A stretch of DNA of 60,902 nucleotides from Chloroflexota bacterium. Its GTDB lineage: Bacteria; Chloroflexota; Dehalococcoidia; SM23-28-2; RBG-16-64-32. Below, in pieces: positions 35,056-43,498 of this stretch; within the stretch, counting starts at the first letter, position 1, and the number at the start of each line of letters is the position of its first letter. The stretch covers positions 1-60,902 of the forward strand of contig JAJCYV010000032.1 of NCBI GenBank assembly GCA_029262695.1, written 5' to 3'. Position numbers and translations under genes: made by a program. Below the pieces are notes generated by a model. That model was not told the DNA's origin and searched no databases. It saw only the letters and a list, made by a program, of their open reading frames with translations.

Positions 35056-35840
35056 TGCCACCCAGGGCGCGCCTCTACAAGACGGAGGCGATCGTCCTGC
35101 GCGGACGCAAGCTCGGCGAAGCCGACCGCATCCTGACGTTGTTCACGCCGGCGTTCGGCAAGATCGAGGCCAAGGCGAAGGGCGTGCGTAAGACCACGAG
35201 CCGCCTCTCAGGCCACCTGCAACCACTTAACCACTGTATGCTCCAGCTTGCCCGGGGCCACGTCTCGGACGTCATCACCGGCTGTGAGACGCTTGCCAGC
35301 TTCCGGGGCCTCCGCGACGACCTCGAACGCCTCAGCCGCGCCCTCTACGCCGCCGAACTAACCGATCGCATGACCGCAGAGCACGTGCAGAGCCTCCCCA
35401 CATATCGGCTCCTCCTCGACACCCTCGCCCGCCTGGAGTCCAGCCCGGACTCCGACACCGCGCTCCGCTTCTTCGAAATGCGGCTGCTCGACCAGTCCGG
35501 CTTCCGTCCCGAGGTTGAGCGCTGCGTCGGTTGCGGAAACGCCCTACAGCCCGTCGACAACTTCTTCGCGCCGGTTGCCGGTGGCGCCGTCTGCCGCGAC
35601 TGCGTACCGGGTCTCGCCGGCCCGCGCGTGATGACGCTGAACGGCCTCAAAGTCTTGCGCCTGCTGCTGCGCGGGTCGTATAACGATGTGGCGCGCGTCA
35701 ACGTGCCGCCGGAACTGGCTGAGGAGGTCGAACGTCACCTCCGCAGCTACATCATCGGCGTCCTGGAGCGGGACGTGAACGCGGCCGCGTTCATCGAACG
35801 CCTCCGCCGCGACGGCGCTCACACCACGATCGAGGTCTAA
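35055..35840 (+). CDS. recO: DNA repair protein RecO
   Basis: 261 residues from the ATG inside the recR stop (TGATG). N-terminal OB fold (KTEAIVLRGRKLGEADRILTLFTP) and a C-terminal zinc finger (CVGCG...CRDC). RecO anneals SSB-covered DNA and helps RecR load RecA. Confidence 0.94.
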   Translation: MPPRARLYKTEAIVLRGRKLGEADRILTLFTPAFGKIEAKAKGVRKTTSRLSGHLQPLNHCMLQLARGHVSDVITGCETLASFRGLRDDLERLSRALYAAELTDRMTAEHVQSLPTYRLLLDTLARLESSPDSDTALRFFEMRLLDQSGFRPEVERCVGCGNALQPVDNFFAPVAGGAVCRDCVPGLAGPRVMTLNGLKVLRLLLRGSYNDVARVNVPPELAEEVERHLRSYIIGVLERDVNAAAFIERLRRDGAHTTIEV

Positions 35841-35842
35841 AC

Positions 35843-36139
35843 GTGCCGGTTTACGAATACTACTGCGATGGCTGCGACAAGGTCTTCGACTCGCTGCAGG
35901 CGATCTCGAAGTCCGCTCAGCCCGTGGCCTGCCCGCAGTGCGGCCTCGCGTCCGATCGCATCATGCCGACGACCTTCGCCACGATGTCCAGACGCAAGGG
36001 CCTCACGGAGCGCGTGCCCTTCCACCACCACGACATCCGCAACGAGGTCAGGAAGACGCCGATTGCGCGCGTGAAACCGAAGAGCGCCCGCAAGCGTAAC
36101 GCCAGCGGAAAGCCGAAAGCGCACACGAAGAAGGGATAG
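35843..36139 (+). CDS. FmdB-type zinc-ribbon protein
   Basis: 98 residues. MPVYEYYCDGCDKVFDSL and CPQCG give the CxxC-CxxC ribbon of the FmdB family of putative regulators. The tail is very basic (KPKSARKRNASGKPKAHTKKG). GTG start 2 nt after recO. It is a paralogue of the next gene. Confidence 0.85.
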   Translation: MPVYEYYCDGCDKVFDSLQAISKSAQPVACPQCGLASDRIMPTTFATMSRRKGLTERVPFHHHDIRNEVRKTPIARVKPKSARKRNASGKPKAHTKKG

Positions 36140-36140
36140 C

Positions 36141-36572
36141 ATGCCGCTCTACGAGTACTACTGCGAACACTGCAACGGTATCTTCGAGGCGATCCGCCAG
36201 ATGCGTGACGCCTCGGACCCCTCTCCCTGCCCCGAGTGCAGCCGCGAGGCACCCCGGATGATGTCCACGTTCGCCGCCTTCACGATGCGCGACGGCTACC
36301 CGCGCCGCATCCCGGACAAGGGCACCTACTGGCACATGGGCAAGGAGGTCAAGCAGCGCGCCAAGCGCATGAAGGGCTTCGAGCACCCCGAACTGGCGAA
36401 ACCCAAGCCGACACCGCGCCCGAAGCGTGGAGAAGTAGCCGCCAGTCGCGACAAGGCCCGGACTGAGTACGGCGAAGCGGGTTATCGCGACAAGTGGGGC
36501 GTCGACCAGTACGGCATGCGCACGGCCAAGACCGCCAAGAAGAAGAAGAACCCCAGGACGCTCGGCGGCTAG
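36141..36572 (+). CDS. FmdB-type zinc-ribbon protein, second copy
   Basis: 143 residues. MPLYEYYCEHCNGIFEAI and CPECS repeat the ribbon of the previous gene, 1 nt away. The C-terminus is long and basic with no other recognised domain. Tandem duplication followed by divergence is likely. Function unknown; nucleic-acid binding is plausible. Confidence 0.85.
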   Translation: MPLYEYYCEHCNGIFEAIRQMRDASDPSPCPECSREAPRMMSTFAAFTMRDGYPRRIPDKGTYWHMGKEVKQRAKRMKGFEHPELAKPKPTPRPKRGEVAASRDKARTEYGEAGYRDKWGVDQYGMRTAKTAKKKKNPRTLGG

Positions 36573-36587
36573 CGGCCTACTTCGAGG

Positions 36588-36623
36588 GTCAGGCTTTCCT
36601 GCGGACCCGTTGGGCAGCCTGAC
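36588..36623. terminator. Repeat-derived bidirectional hairpin
   Basis: GTCAGGCT (36588-36595) and AGCCTGAC (36616-36623) are the arms of the palindromic repeat seen at 155 and 1217, here with a 20-nt loop. It lies between the converging ends of the FmdB gene and the polyprenyl synthase gene and probably terminates both. Confidence 0.55.
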
Positions 36624-37586
36624 TCAGCTCTGCCGGTCGAGGATGTACCGCGCCAGCTCGGCCAGCGTCTCGCGTTCGGGAGCGTCAGGCAGCGCGGAGA
36701 GCGCATCGACCGCCCGGTCGCAGAACTCGTTCGCCATCTGCGAAGACTCTTCGACGGCTCCTGAATCGCGCACCGTCTCCACGGCCGCCTGCAGCTTCTC
36801 CGCCGAAGGTGCTTCGAAGTATGCGCTCACGGGGTTACCGTTCGGTGAGCGCTCCATCAGCAGGAACGAGGGCAGCGTCAGCGTTCCCTGCATCAGGTCG
36901 CTGCCGACGGGCTTGCCCATCTCCGCCTCATCGCCCGTGAAGTCGAGGATGTCGTCCACCACCTGAAACGCCATCCCAAAGTTGTACCCGTACTCTCGCA
37001 GCGCGTTCACCTGCTCCTCCGGCTGCCCGGAGACCGCGCCCGCTCCTTCGCAGGCCGTCGCGAACAGCGACGCCGTCTTGCCACCGATGCGCGCCAGGTA
37101 GTCCCGGATCGTCTGCCGGCTATCGTAGGCGGCCAGGTCCTGCCGGATCTCCCCCTTCGCCATGATCATCAGCGTCCTGGAGAACAGCTGCACGACGCGC
37201 AGGCTCCCCGTGTTTACGGCGTGGTCCGCCGCGTGGGCGAACAGGAAGTCCCCCAGCATCACCGTCGTCGAGTTCTCGAAAACGCTATTCACCGTCGGGC
37301 GGCCGCGGCGCGTGTCCGCACGGTCGATCACGTCGTCGTGCACCAGCGTGGCGGTGTGCAACAGCTCCACGGAAGCCGCCAGCGACACGAGCTTGTCCAG
37401 ATCGTACGTTCCGAAGCGGCCGCAGAGCAGCGCCAGGCCGGGCCGCATCAGCTTGCCGCCGCCGCCCAGAGCCATCGCCAGCATCTCGCTCAGCGGCCCG
37501 AAGTCAACCTTCTTGATCTCATCGAACACTGCCTCAACGCGGCTCAGGTCGTCCTGGACGGAGCCATACAGCGGGGCCGTCCTCAT
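36624..37586 (-). CDS. Polyprenyl diphosphate synthase
   Basis: 320 residues. First Asp-rich motif LVHDDVIDRADTRRGRPTVN and second FQVVDDILDFTGD. The head, GGGGKLMRPGLALL, and the length fit long-chain trans-prenyl synthases that make quinone side chains. The chain length cannot be read reliably. Its start overlaps tatD by 4 nt. Confidence 0.9.
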   Translation of the reverse strand: MRTAPLYGSVQDDLSRVEAVFDEIKKVDFGPLSEMLAMALGGGGKLMRPGLALLCGRFGTYDLDKLVSLAASVELLHTATLVHDDVIDRADTRRGRPTVNSVFENSTTVMLGDFLFAHAADHAVNTGSLRVVQLFSRTLMIMAKGEIRQDLAAYDSRQTIRDYLARIGGKTASLFATACEGAGAVSGQPEEQVNALREYGYNFGMAFQVVDDILDFTGDEAEMGKPVGSDLMQGTLTLPSFLLMERSPNGNPVSAYFEAPSAEKLQAAVETVRDSGAVEESSQMANEFCDRAVDALSALPDAPERETLAELARYILDRQS

Positions 37587-38401
37587 CGCGCGCCGCCCGT
37601 TCGCTCCGCGACGTCAGCCGTCAGACCGAAGAGCTTCGACGCCGTCTTCCCGGTCTCCTCGGCGACTGTCTCGTAAGGTGTTCCGCGCAGTTGCGCCACG
37701 AACCCTGCGACGTCTCGCACGTTCGCCGGTTCGTTGCGCTGTCCTCGTATCCGCTGGGGCGGCAGGTAGGGAGCGTCCGTCTCGACCGTCATGCTCGTCA
37801 GCGGGATCGCCCCGGCCACTGCTCTGGTCGCGTTCGACCTGGCATAGGTCACGGGCCCGGCGATCGAGATCGCAAAGCCCAGCCGTATATAGCGCAGCGC
37901 CAGCGCCAGGTCGCCAGGATAGCAGTGCATGACGCCGATCAAGCGGCCTTCCGTCACGCCTGCTTCCTCGGCATGCTCGGCCAGCACCTCGTAAACTTCC
38001 TCGTCCGCGTCGCGCGAGTGGATCACGACGGGCAGGTTCACGGCACGCGCGACCGCGAGCTGTTCCCGGAACGCCAGGTACTGGTCCTCCCGTGGCGATA
38101 GGTTGCGGAAGAAGTCGAGACCGATCTCGCCGATCGCGACGACTTTCGGCGACTCCGCCAGCCGCGCCAGCTCATCTCCGTCGCTCGCCGTCAGCGTCTT
38201 CGCATCGTGCGGGTGCACGCCGATCGTTGCGTAGACGTTCTCGTGCGCGTCGGCGATCTCAATCGCGCGGCGGCTGCTCGCCATGTCGTAGCCGATCGTG
38301 ACCATCGCTGTCACACCCGCTTCGGCCGCCCGGCCGATGACGTCGGCCACGTCGCCGCTGAACTTGCGGTCCTGCAGGTGGCAGTGCGAATCGATCAGCA
38401 T
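37583..38401 (-). CDS. tatD: TatD-family metal-dependent DNase
   Basis: 272 residues. Metal ligands DSHCHL at the N-terminus, GEIGLDFFR, VIHSRDADEE, HCYPGD and ETDAPYLPP, all in order. Members hydrolyse DNA 3' ends and abasic lesions, and may remove D-Tyr-type damage. The ATG shares a base with the metG stop, the common metG-tatD arrangement. Confidence 0.93.
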   Translation of the reverse strand: MLIDSHCHLQDRKFSGDVADVIGRAAEAGVTAMVTIGYDMASSRRAIEIADAHENVYATIGVHPHDAKTLTASDGDELARLAESPKVVAIGEIGLDFFRNLSPREDQYLAFREQLAVARAVNLPVVIHSRDADEEVYEVLAEHAEEAGVTEGRLIGVMHCYPGDLALALRYIRLGFAISIAGPVTYARSNATRAVAGAIPLTSMTVETDAPYLPPQRIRGQRNEPANVRDVAGFVAQLRGTPYETVAEETGKTASKLFGLTADVAERTGGAR

Positions 38402-40083
38402 CAGACGCCCAACCTCGCCTCTTCCTCTTCAGCAATCTCCGGGTCGAGCTTCTTGAACAGCGGCTCAGGCTCCGCCAGGGGACGCCCCGCAGCCGGCATA
38501 ACGAGACGCCAGCCGCCCGCCTGCACGGGCCCCTCGTTGCCCAGGTAGCCATGCAGCTTCTGGCAGGTGAACGGCAGGAACGGATAAAGCGCCGTCTTCA
38601 GGCCACTGATCGCCGCGATCGCCGTATACAGCACGGTTGCGCAGCGCTCGCGGTCCTCCTTGAGCAGCTTCCAGGGCGCGTTGTCCTCCACGTAGCGGTT
38701 CGCCTCGCGCGCCGCCGACATCCCGGCCTCCAGCGCAGAGCGGAAGTTACAGGCGGCGATCTCGCGCCCCGCCTCCTCCAGCGCCTCCTCGACGCGAGAG
38801 ATCAGCGCGCGATCGCCTTCGCTGAGGTCGCCGGGCTCCGGCACGGACTTGTCGAAGTTCTTGTGCGTGAACGTGAGCACTCGGTTCACCAGGTTGCCCC
38901 AGGTGGCCACCAGCTCGTCGTTGTTACGCTGCACGAACCCGGCCCACGTGAAGTCCGCGTCCGCAGTCTCCGGCATGATCGTGGCCAGGTAGTACCGCAG
39001 CGGGTCAGGATCGTATCGCGTCAGGAAGTCCGGCACCCAGACGGCCAGCCGCTTGCTGGTCGAGGCCTTGCTCCCCTTGATCGTCAGGAACTGGTTGGCC
39101 GGCACGTCATATGGCAGGTTGTAGGTCTCGCCGGTCGCCTTACTGTAGCCCATCAGCTGCACCGGCCAGATCAGCGCGTGGAACCAGATGTTGTCCTTGC
39201 CGATGAAGTAGTAGCTCTTCGCTTCCGGGTCCTGCCACCACTCCCGCCAACGTTCCGGCGTGCCTTCCTTCTCCGCCCACTCGATCGCCGCCGAGAGGTA
39301 CCCGATCACAGCGTCGAACCAGACGTAGATGCGCTTCGTATCGAAGCCCTCAACCGGGATCGGCACGCCCCACACAAGGTCCCGCGTGATCGAACGGTCC
39401 TGCAGGCCCTGCTCCGTGAGGCCCAGCGCGAAGTTGCGCACGTTCTTGCGCCAGTGATCCTTGTCCTCACTGAGCCACGTCTTCACCGCTTCGTTATAGG
39501 CGCTCAGCCGGAGGAAGAAGTGCTCCGATTCGCGCGGCTCCGGCGTCGAGAAGTCGAACTTGCACTTCGGGTCCTTGAGGTCGAACGGGTCCAGCGCGCG
39601 GCCGCAGTTGTCGCACTGGTCGCCGCGCGCGCCATCGCTGCCGCAGAGCGGACAGGTGCCCTCGACATAACGGTCGAGCAAGAAGCGACCCTCAACGGTG
39701 CAGTACGGCAGCTCCATCGTCTGCGTGAAGATATCGCCGGTCTCGAGCAGCTTGAGGAAGATGTCCTGCGTCACGCGCGCGTGGTTCTCCGTCCCCGTGC
39801 TCGTGTAGCAATCGAAGCTGATCCCCATCTTCTGCCAGCAGTCGAGGAACTCGTCGTGGTACTCGCTCGCCACGTCCTCCGGCGAGCGGCCTTCCTGCTC
39901 GGCCCGCACCGTGATCGGCGTGCCGTGGACGTCGCTTCCGGAGACCATCAGCACGTCGTTGCCGGCGGCCCGGTGATAGCGCGCGAAGATATCCGCCGGC
40001 AGGTACGCGCCGACGAGCTGGCCGATGTGAAGGGATCCGTTGGCGTACGGCCAGGCGACCCCGAGAAGTATGCGTTCCGCCAT
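38401..40083 (-). CDS. metG: Methionyl-tRNA synthetase
   Basis: 560 residues from the ATG of MAERILLGVAWPYANGSLHIG; an upstream extension is out of keeping with the family. HIGH motif GSLHIGQ, zinc knuckles CPLCG and CDNCG, and the KMSKS equivalent KASTSKR, the KFSTS-like variant of archaeal-type MetG. No C-terminal tRNA-binding EMAP domain. It charges tRNA-Met. Confidence 0.95.
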   Translation of the reverse strand: MAERILLGVAWPYANGSLHIGQLVGAYLPADIFARYHRAAGNDVLMVSGSDVHGTPITVRAEQEGRSPEDVASEYHDEFLDCWQKMGISFDCYTSTGTENHARVTQDIFLKLLETGDIFTQTMELPYCTVEGRFLLDRYVEGTCPLCGSDGARGDQCDNCGRALDPFDLKDPKCKFDFSTPEPRESEHFFLRLSAYNEAVKTWLSEDKDHWRKNVRNFALGLTEQGLQDRSITRDLVWGVPIPVEGFDTKRIYVWFDAVIGYLSAAIEWAEKEGTPERWREWWQDPEAKSYYFIGKDNIWFHALIWPVQLMGYSKATGETYNLPYDVPANQFLTIKGSKASTSKRLAVWVPDFLTRYDPDPLRYYLATIMPETADADFTWAGFVQRNNDELVATWGNLVNRVLTFTHKNFDKSVPEPGDLSEGDRALISRVEEALEEAGREIAACNFRSALEAGMSAAREANRYVEDNAPWKLLKEDRERCATVLYTAIAAISGLKTALYPFLPFTCQKLHGYLGNEGPVQAGGWRLVMPAAGRPLAEPEPLFKKLDPEIAEEEEARLGV

Positions 40084-40135
40084 CGTAAATTCGAGTGAAA
40101 TTGTAGCACGGGGCTGCCTTACGGCCCCGCTCGTG

Positions 40136-40993
40136 TCAGGTACGCCGCGAACGCTTCGCAGGCCCCGCAGGCCCCTGCTCGATCGCCAGCGCATAGACGC
40201 GCCGCTTCGCCATCCCTGTCTCACTCGCCACCTGCGCCGCCGCGTCGCGCGCCGACATGCCGCCCTCGCGCAGCTTGCGGAGCGCCGCCCGCACCTCGTC
40301 TTCGGGCACTTCGCGGGCAACGCCGTCACCACCCTCAACGACCACCGTGAACTCCCCGCGAGGTTCCCCGAAGTGCTCCAGCGCCTCAGCAGCGGTACCG
40401 CGGAAGATCTCCTCGTACAGCTTCGTCAGCTCGCGGCAGACGGCGATGCGCCGGTCGCCCAGCACCGCCGCCAGGTCCGCCAGCGCCGCCCGCACCCGGT
40501 GCGGCGACTCGAAGAAGACGATCGCCCCCGGCTCTTTCCCGAGTCGCTCGAAAAGGTCCTTCCGTCCCTTCGAGCGCCGCGGCAGGAAGCCGGCGAAGGT
40601 GAACTCGCGCGCCGCCAACCCCGACGCCGCGACCGCCGCCGTCACCGCCGACGCCCCCGGCAGCGGCGACACCTCGTGCCCCGCCTCGACCGCCGCCGCT
40701 GCCAGCTCGTAGCCGGGGTCGCTTATCGCCGGCATACCAGCTTCAGAAACTAGCGCCACGTCGCCCTCGCTCAGTGCGCGCAGGATCTCCGGCGTACGCC
40801 GCTTCATGTTGTGCTCGTTGTAGCTCACGACGCGGGCCCACAGGCCGTGGTGCGAGAGTAGCTTGCGCGCCGTGCGCGTGTCCTCAGCCGCGACGAGCGA
40901 GACCTCGCCCAGCACCCGCAGGGCACGCAGCGTAACGTCCTCGAGGTTGCCGATCGGTGTCGCGACGAGGTAGAGAGTGCCCACTTTATTCAC
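40136..40993 (-). CDS. rsmI: 16S rRNA (cytidine(1402)-2'-O)-methyltransferase
   Basis: 285 residues. SAM-dependent TP-methylase fold: YLVATPIGNLEDVTLRA, AAEDTRTARKLL, VALVSEAGMPAISDPG and VFFESPHRV. The target is C1402 in the decoding centre. GTG start. Upstream is the short palindrome GAGCG-TTAT-CGCTC. Confidence 0.93.
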   Translation of the reverse strand: MNKVGTLYLVATPIGNLEDVTLRALRVLGEVSLVAAEDTRTARKLLSHHGLWARVVSYNEHNMKRRTPEILRALSEGDVALVSEAGMPAISDPGYELAAAAVEAGHEVSPLPGASAVTAAVAASGLAAREFTFAGFLPRRSKGRKDLFERLGKEPGAIVFFESPHRVRAALADLAAVLGDRRIAVCRELTKLYEEIFRGTAAEALEHFGEPRGEFTVVVEGGDGVAREVPEDEVRAALRKLREGGMSARDAAAQVASETGMAKRRVYALAIEQGPAGPAKRSRRT

Positions 40994-41039
40994 TGAGCGA
41001 TAACGCTCATGTCAGTTCTCAGAATGTGACTCAAATCAA

Positions 41040-41069
41040 TTGACCCGCCAGAAGCGCCGTTGATACACT
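41040..41069 (+). promoter_or_regulatory. guaB3 promoter
   Basis: -35 TTGACC (41040-41045), 18-bp spacer, extended -10 TGATACACT (TACACT at 41064-41069). Confidence 0.6.
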
Positions 41070-41127
41070 GATCGAAACCCTTCGTGCGTCCGCTCCCCGC
41101 GGGCTTACATATCCGAGGCGAGGTAGC

Positions 41128-42267
41128 ATGAGTCTTACGGTTGGCTTCAAAGAACTACGACCCGCCTACGGGTTCGACGAAGTTGCCATCGCACCGGGCA
41201 CTGTCACCGTCAATCCGGAGCTGACGGATGTCCACTTTAGCATAGGCCAGTTCACCTTCGACTTCCCCGTACTTGCGGCTGCTCTTGACGCCTCAGTCAA
41301 CCCGGCCCTCGCCCGTGAGATGGGCAAGCGCGGCGGCCTCGCCGTCATGAACCTCGAAGGCTTGCAGTGCCGCCACGAAGACGCAGAGGCCGCGATCAAG
41401 GAAGTTGCTGCCGCCACCCAGGACGAGTCCGCCGCCGCTATCCAGAGGCTCACGGCGGCGCCGATCAAGGAAGAGCTGATCGGTCGCCGGGTCCGCGAGA
41501 TCAAAGAAGGCGGCGCGGTCTGCGCCGTTGCCTGCACTCCGGCCAACACCAAGAAGCTCGCCCCCATCGCTGTCGACGCCGGTTGCGATATCTTCGTCGT
41601 CCAGTCCACCGTTACCACCGCCCGCCACCTGTCACGCAGCGTGCGCGGACTGATCTTCCAGGAGCTGATCGCCAACATCGGCGTCCCCGTCGTCGTCGGC
41701 AACACCGTCGGCTTCAACGCCACCCGCGAGCTGATCGAATGCGGGATCGCCGGCGTCCTCGTCGGTGTCGGCCCGGGCGCCATCTGCACCTCGCGTGAAG
41801 TGCTCGGCATCGGCGTCCCGCAAATCACGGCCACGATCGAGTGCTCGGCCGCCCGCGACGACTACTACCGCGAGACCGGACGCTACGTGCCCGTCATCAC
41901 CGACGGCGGCATGCGCAACGGCGGCGACGTCTGCAAGGCCCTCGTCGCCGGCGCCGACGCCGTGATGCTCGGCACCGCCTTCGCCCGCACCGAAGAAGCG
42001 CCGGCGAGCGGCCACGCCTGGGGCATGTCCACCGGCCACGCCGCCCTCCCGCGGGGCGTCCGCATCAAACCCGGCACCGACACCACGCTCGACCGCCTTC
42101 TCTTCGGCCCAACCTCCCGCACCGACGGCTCCGAGAACATCGTCGGCGCCATCCAGACGTGCATGGGCATGGTCGGCGCGCAGAACATGGCCGAGTTCCA
42201 CGAAGCAGAACTCCTCGTCGCGCCCTCGATCAAGACCGAGGGCAAGGTCTACCAGCAGGCCCAGTAG
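41128..42267 (+). CDS. guaB3: GuaB3, IMP dehydrogenase/GMP reductase family
   Basis: 379 residues. The barrel has no CBS insert. Substrate loop GVGPGAICTSREVLG with Cys220, plus ITDGGMRNGGD and DAVMLGTAFA, as in the GuaB3 subgroup. These proteins are often annotated as IMP dehydrogenase-like; published work on cyanobacterial members points to GMP reductase activity. The family gives the fold with certainty but not the direction. A diverged copy of its last ~10 codons and 3' flank lies 2 kb downstream. Confidence 0.92.
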   Translation: MSLTVGFKELRPAYGFDEVAIAPGTVTVNPELTDVHFSIGQFTFDFPVLAAALDASVNPALAREMGKRGGLAVMNLEGLQCRHEDAEAAIKEVAAATQDESAAAIQRLTAAPIKEELIGRRVREIKEGGAVCAVACTPANTKKLAPIAVDAGCDIFVVQSTVTTARHLSRSVRGLIFQELIANIGVPVVVGNTVGFNATRELIECGIAGVLVGVGPGAICTSREVLGIGVPQITATIECSAARDDYYRETGRYVPVITDGGMRNGGDVCKALVAGADAVMLGTAFARTEEAPASGHAWGMSTGHAALPRGVRIKPGTDTTLDRLLFGPTSRTDGSENIVGAIQTCMGMVGAQNMAEFHEAELLVAPSIKTEGKVYQQAQ

Positions 42268-42318
42268 CCGCCGCTGACTTTTAGGTAGAGAACACCCACC
42301 GCCTGAGCGCGCGCGCTC
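42231..42318 (+). repeat. guaB3 3' end and flank, direct repeat A
   Basis: The last guaB3 codons (GKVYQQAQ) and about 45 bp after the stop match 44287-44363 at roughly three quarters of positions by eye. The repeat ends with the palindrome GAGCGCGCGCGCTC (42305-42318), a probable guaB3 terminator stem. Confidence 0.75.
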
Positions 42319-42338
42319 TGATGTCGTAGAATGCCGCC

Positions 42339-42395
42339 ATGGAGCCGCGCATCCACTACGCCGGGGCGGAGGACAGAGAGAGAGGGACACCATGA
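42339..42395 (+). CDS. Short leaderless upstream ORF coupled to the hydrolase
   Basis: 18 codons (MEPRIHYAGAEDRERGTP). TAGAAT (42327-42332) is followed by exactly 6 nt and the ATG, the same geometry as other leaderless starts here. Its TGA overlaps the hydrolase ATG (ATGA), and the AGAGAGAGGG in its end serves as the hydrolase ribosome site. Reading it would feed ribosomes into the hydrolase frame. Confidence 0.45.
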   Translation: MEPRIHYAGAEDRERGTP

Positions 42396-43429
42396 CATTG
42401 CCCAGACTGGCCGTCCTCGCGGCGGGAGGACTCGCGAGCATATACACACTATTGGCTGTGAGATCCGGCACCTTTCTGGGACCTCGGCGCGGCCCGGCCG
42501 TGCGCCCCGATCATGACCCGCTGGAGGAGTTCTCACAACGGAAGCGCTTCGTTGACGTTGGCGGGCACAGCGTTGCCTACATTGACGAAGGGGAAGGTGA
42601 GCCGCTGCTCTTGCTGCACGGCTGTCCCTTTCACTCCTACGAATGGCGAGAGGTCATACCACTTCTGTCCCGCCGATTCCGGGTCCTGGCGCCGGACCTT
42701 CTCGGTCTAGGTGATACGGTTGTCGGCCTCGAAGCCGACTATCGGCTGCCCGAGGACGCCGACATGGTCCGAGGTTTCCTGGAGGCTCTCGGCATCAAGT
42801 CAGCGCACGTCGTCGGCCACGATCACGGTGGTGCGACTGCGCTACTGCTCATGGAGCGCGCGCCGCAGATCATGCGCACCCTCACACTGACGAACATCGA
42901 GGCCTACGATGCCTGGCCGAGTGAGGAAGAGCGCCCTTACTTGCAGCTTATCGTCAATCCCGTGACCAGCCCGATCGTTTGGGCGCTTCTACATATGCCG
43001 GCGTTTCGCCGGCATATCTTCAGCATCGCGGCGCATCGCAAAGAAGCCCTCACGGAAGATGTTCTGCAAGCGTTCGTTCGTCCCCATATTTCCACGCCTG
43101 CCCGGTGGCAGAGGCTGCGCACCTTCCTCCGCTGGCAGCTCGACCGCGAGCACAACCAGTTGACTGTGCGGGCCGTCGAGTGGATGCGGACGTTCAAGAC
43201 ACCCACGCTGGTCCTCTGGGGACAGCGGGACGGAAACTTCGGAGAGTCGATTGCCCAGAGACTGGCCGACGACATCCCCGGCGTCGTCCGGGTCGAATGG
43301 CTCGAAGACTCCGGTCACCTTCCGATGATCGAGGAGCCGCAGCGGTACGCCGATGCCGTGATGTCGTTCATATCAGAAATCGACGAAGCTTCCACCCCTG
43401 CGTCCGAAGTCACAGCACCAAAGTGGTGA
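42392..43429 (+). CDS. Alpha/beta hydrolase with Asp nucleophile (epoxide hydrolase/dehalogenase type)
   Basis: 345 residues. An N-terminal hydrophobic segment (about 5-22) may anchor it. The fold has the oxyanion segment LLLHGCPFHSYEW, the nucleophile elbow GHDHGG with Asp144, the acid in LWGQRDGNFGE, and the His in DSGHLPMIEEP. An Asp nucleophile is typical of epoxide hydrolases and haloalkane dehalogenases. A CxPx oxyanion segment resembles the former. It lies 69 nt before merB, inside the guaB3 repeats. Confidence 0.88.
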   Translation: MTLPRLAVLAAGGLASIYTLLAVRSGTFLGPRRGPAVRPDHDPLEEFSQRKRFVDVGGHSVAYIDEGEGEPLLLLHGCPFHSYEWREVIPLLSRRFRVLAPDLLGLGDTVVGLEADYRLPEDADMVRGFLEALGIKSAHVVGHDHGGATALLLMERAPQIMRTLTLTNIEAYDAWPSEEERPYLQLIVNPVTSPIVWALLHMPAFRRHIFSIAAHRKEALTEDVLQAFVRPHISTPARWQRLRTFLRWQLDREHNQLTVRAVEWMRTFKTPTLVLWGQRDGNFGESIAQRLADDIPGVVRVEWLEDSGHLPMIEEPQRYADAVMSFISEIDEASTPASEVTAPKW

Positions 43430-43498
43430 GGCGATGTCGTTCTCTGACTGGCAGGACGTGCGGTATCGCCATTATGCTGAGGGCGGAGTGAACATCTC

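Noticed and set aside
38551-40098. 515-codon open frame opposite metG
   Set aside because: Arg-rich antisense frame typical of high-GC DNA; metG motifs on the other strand are unambiguous.
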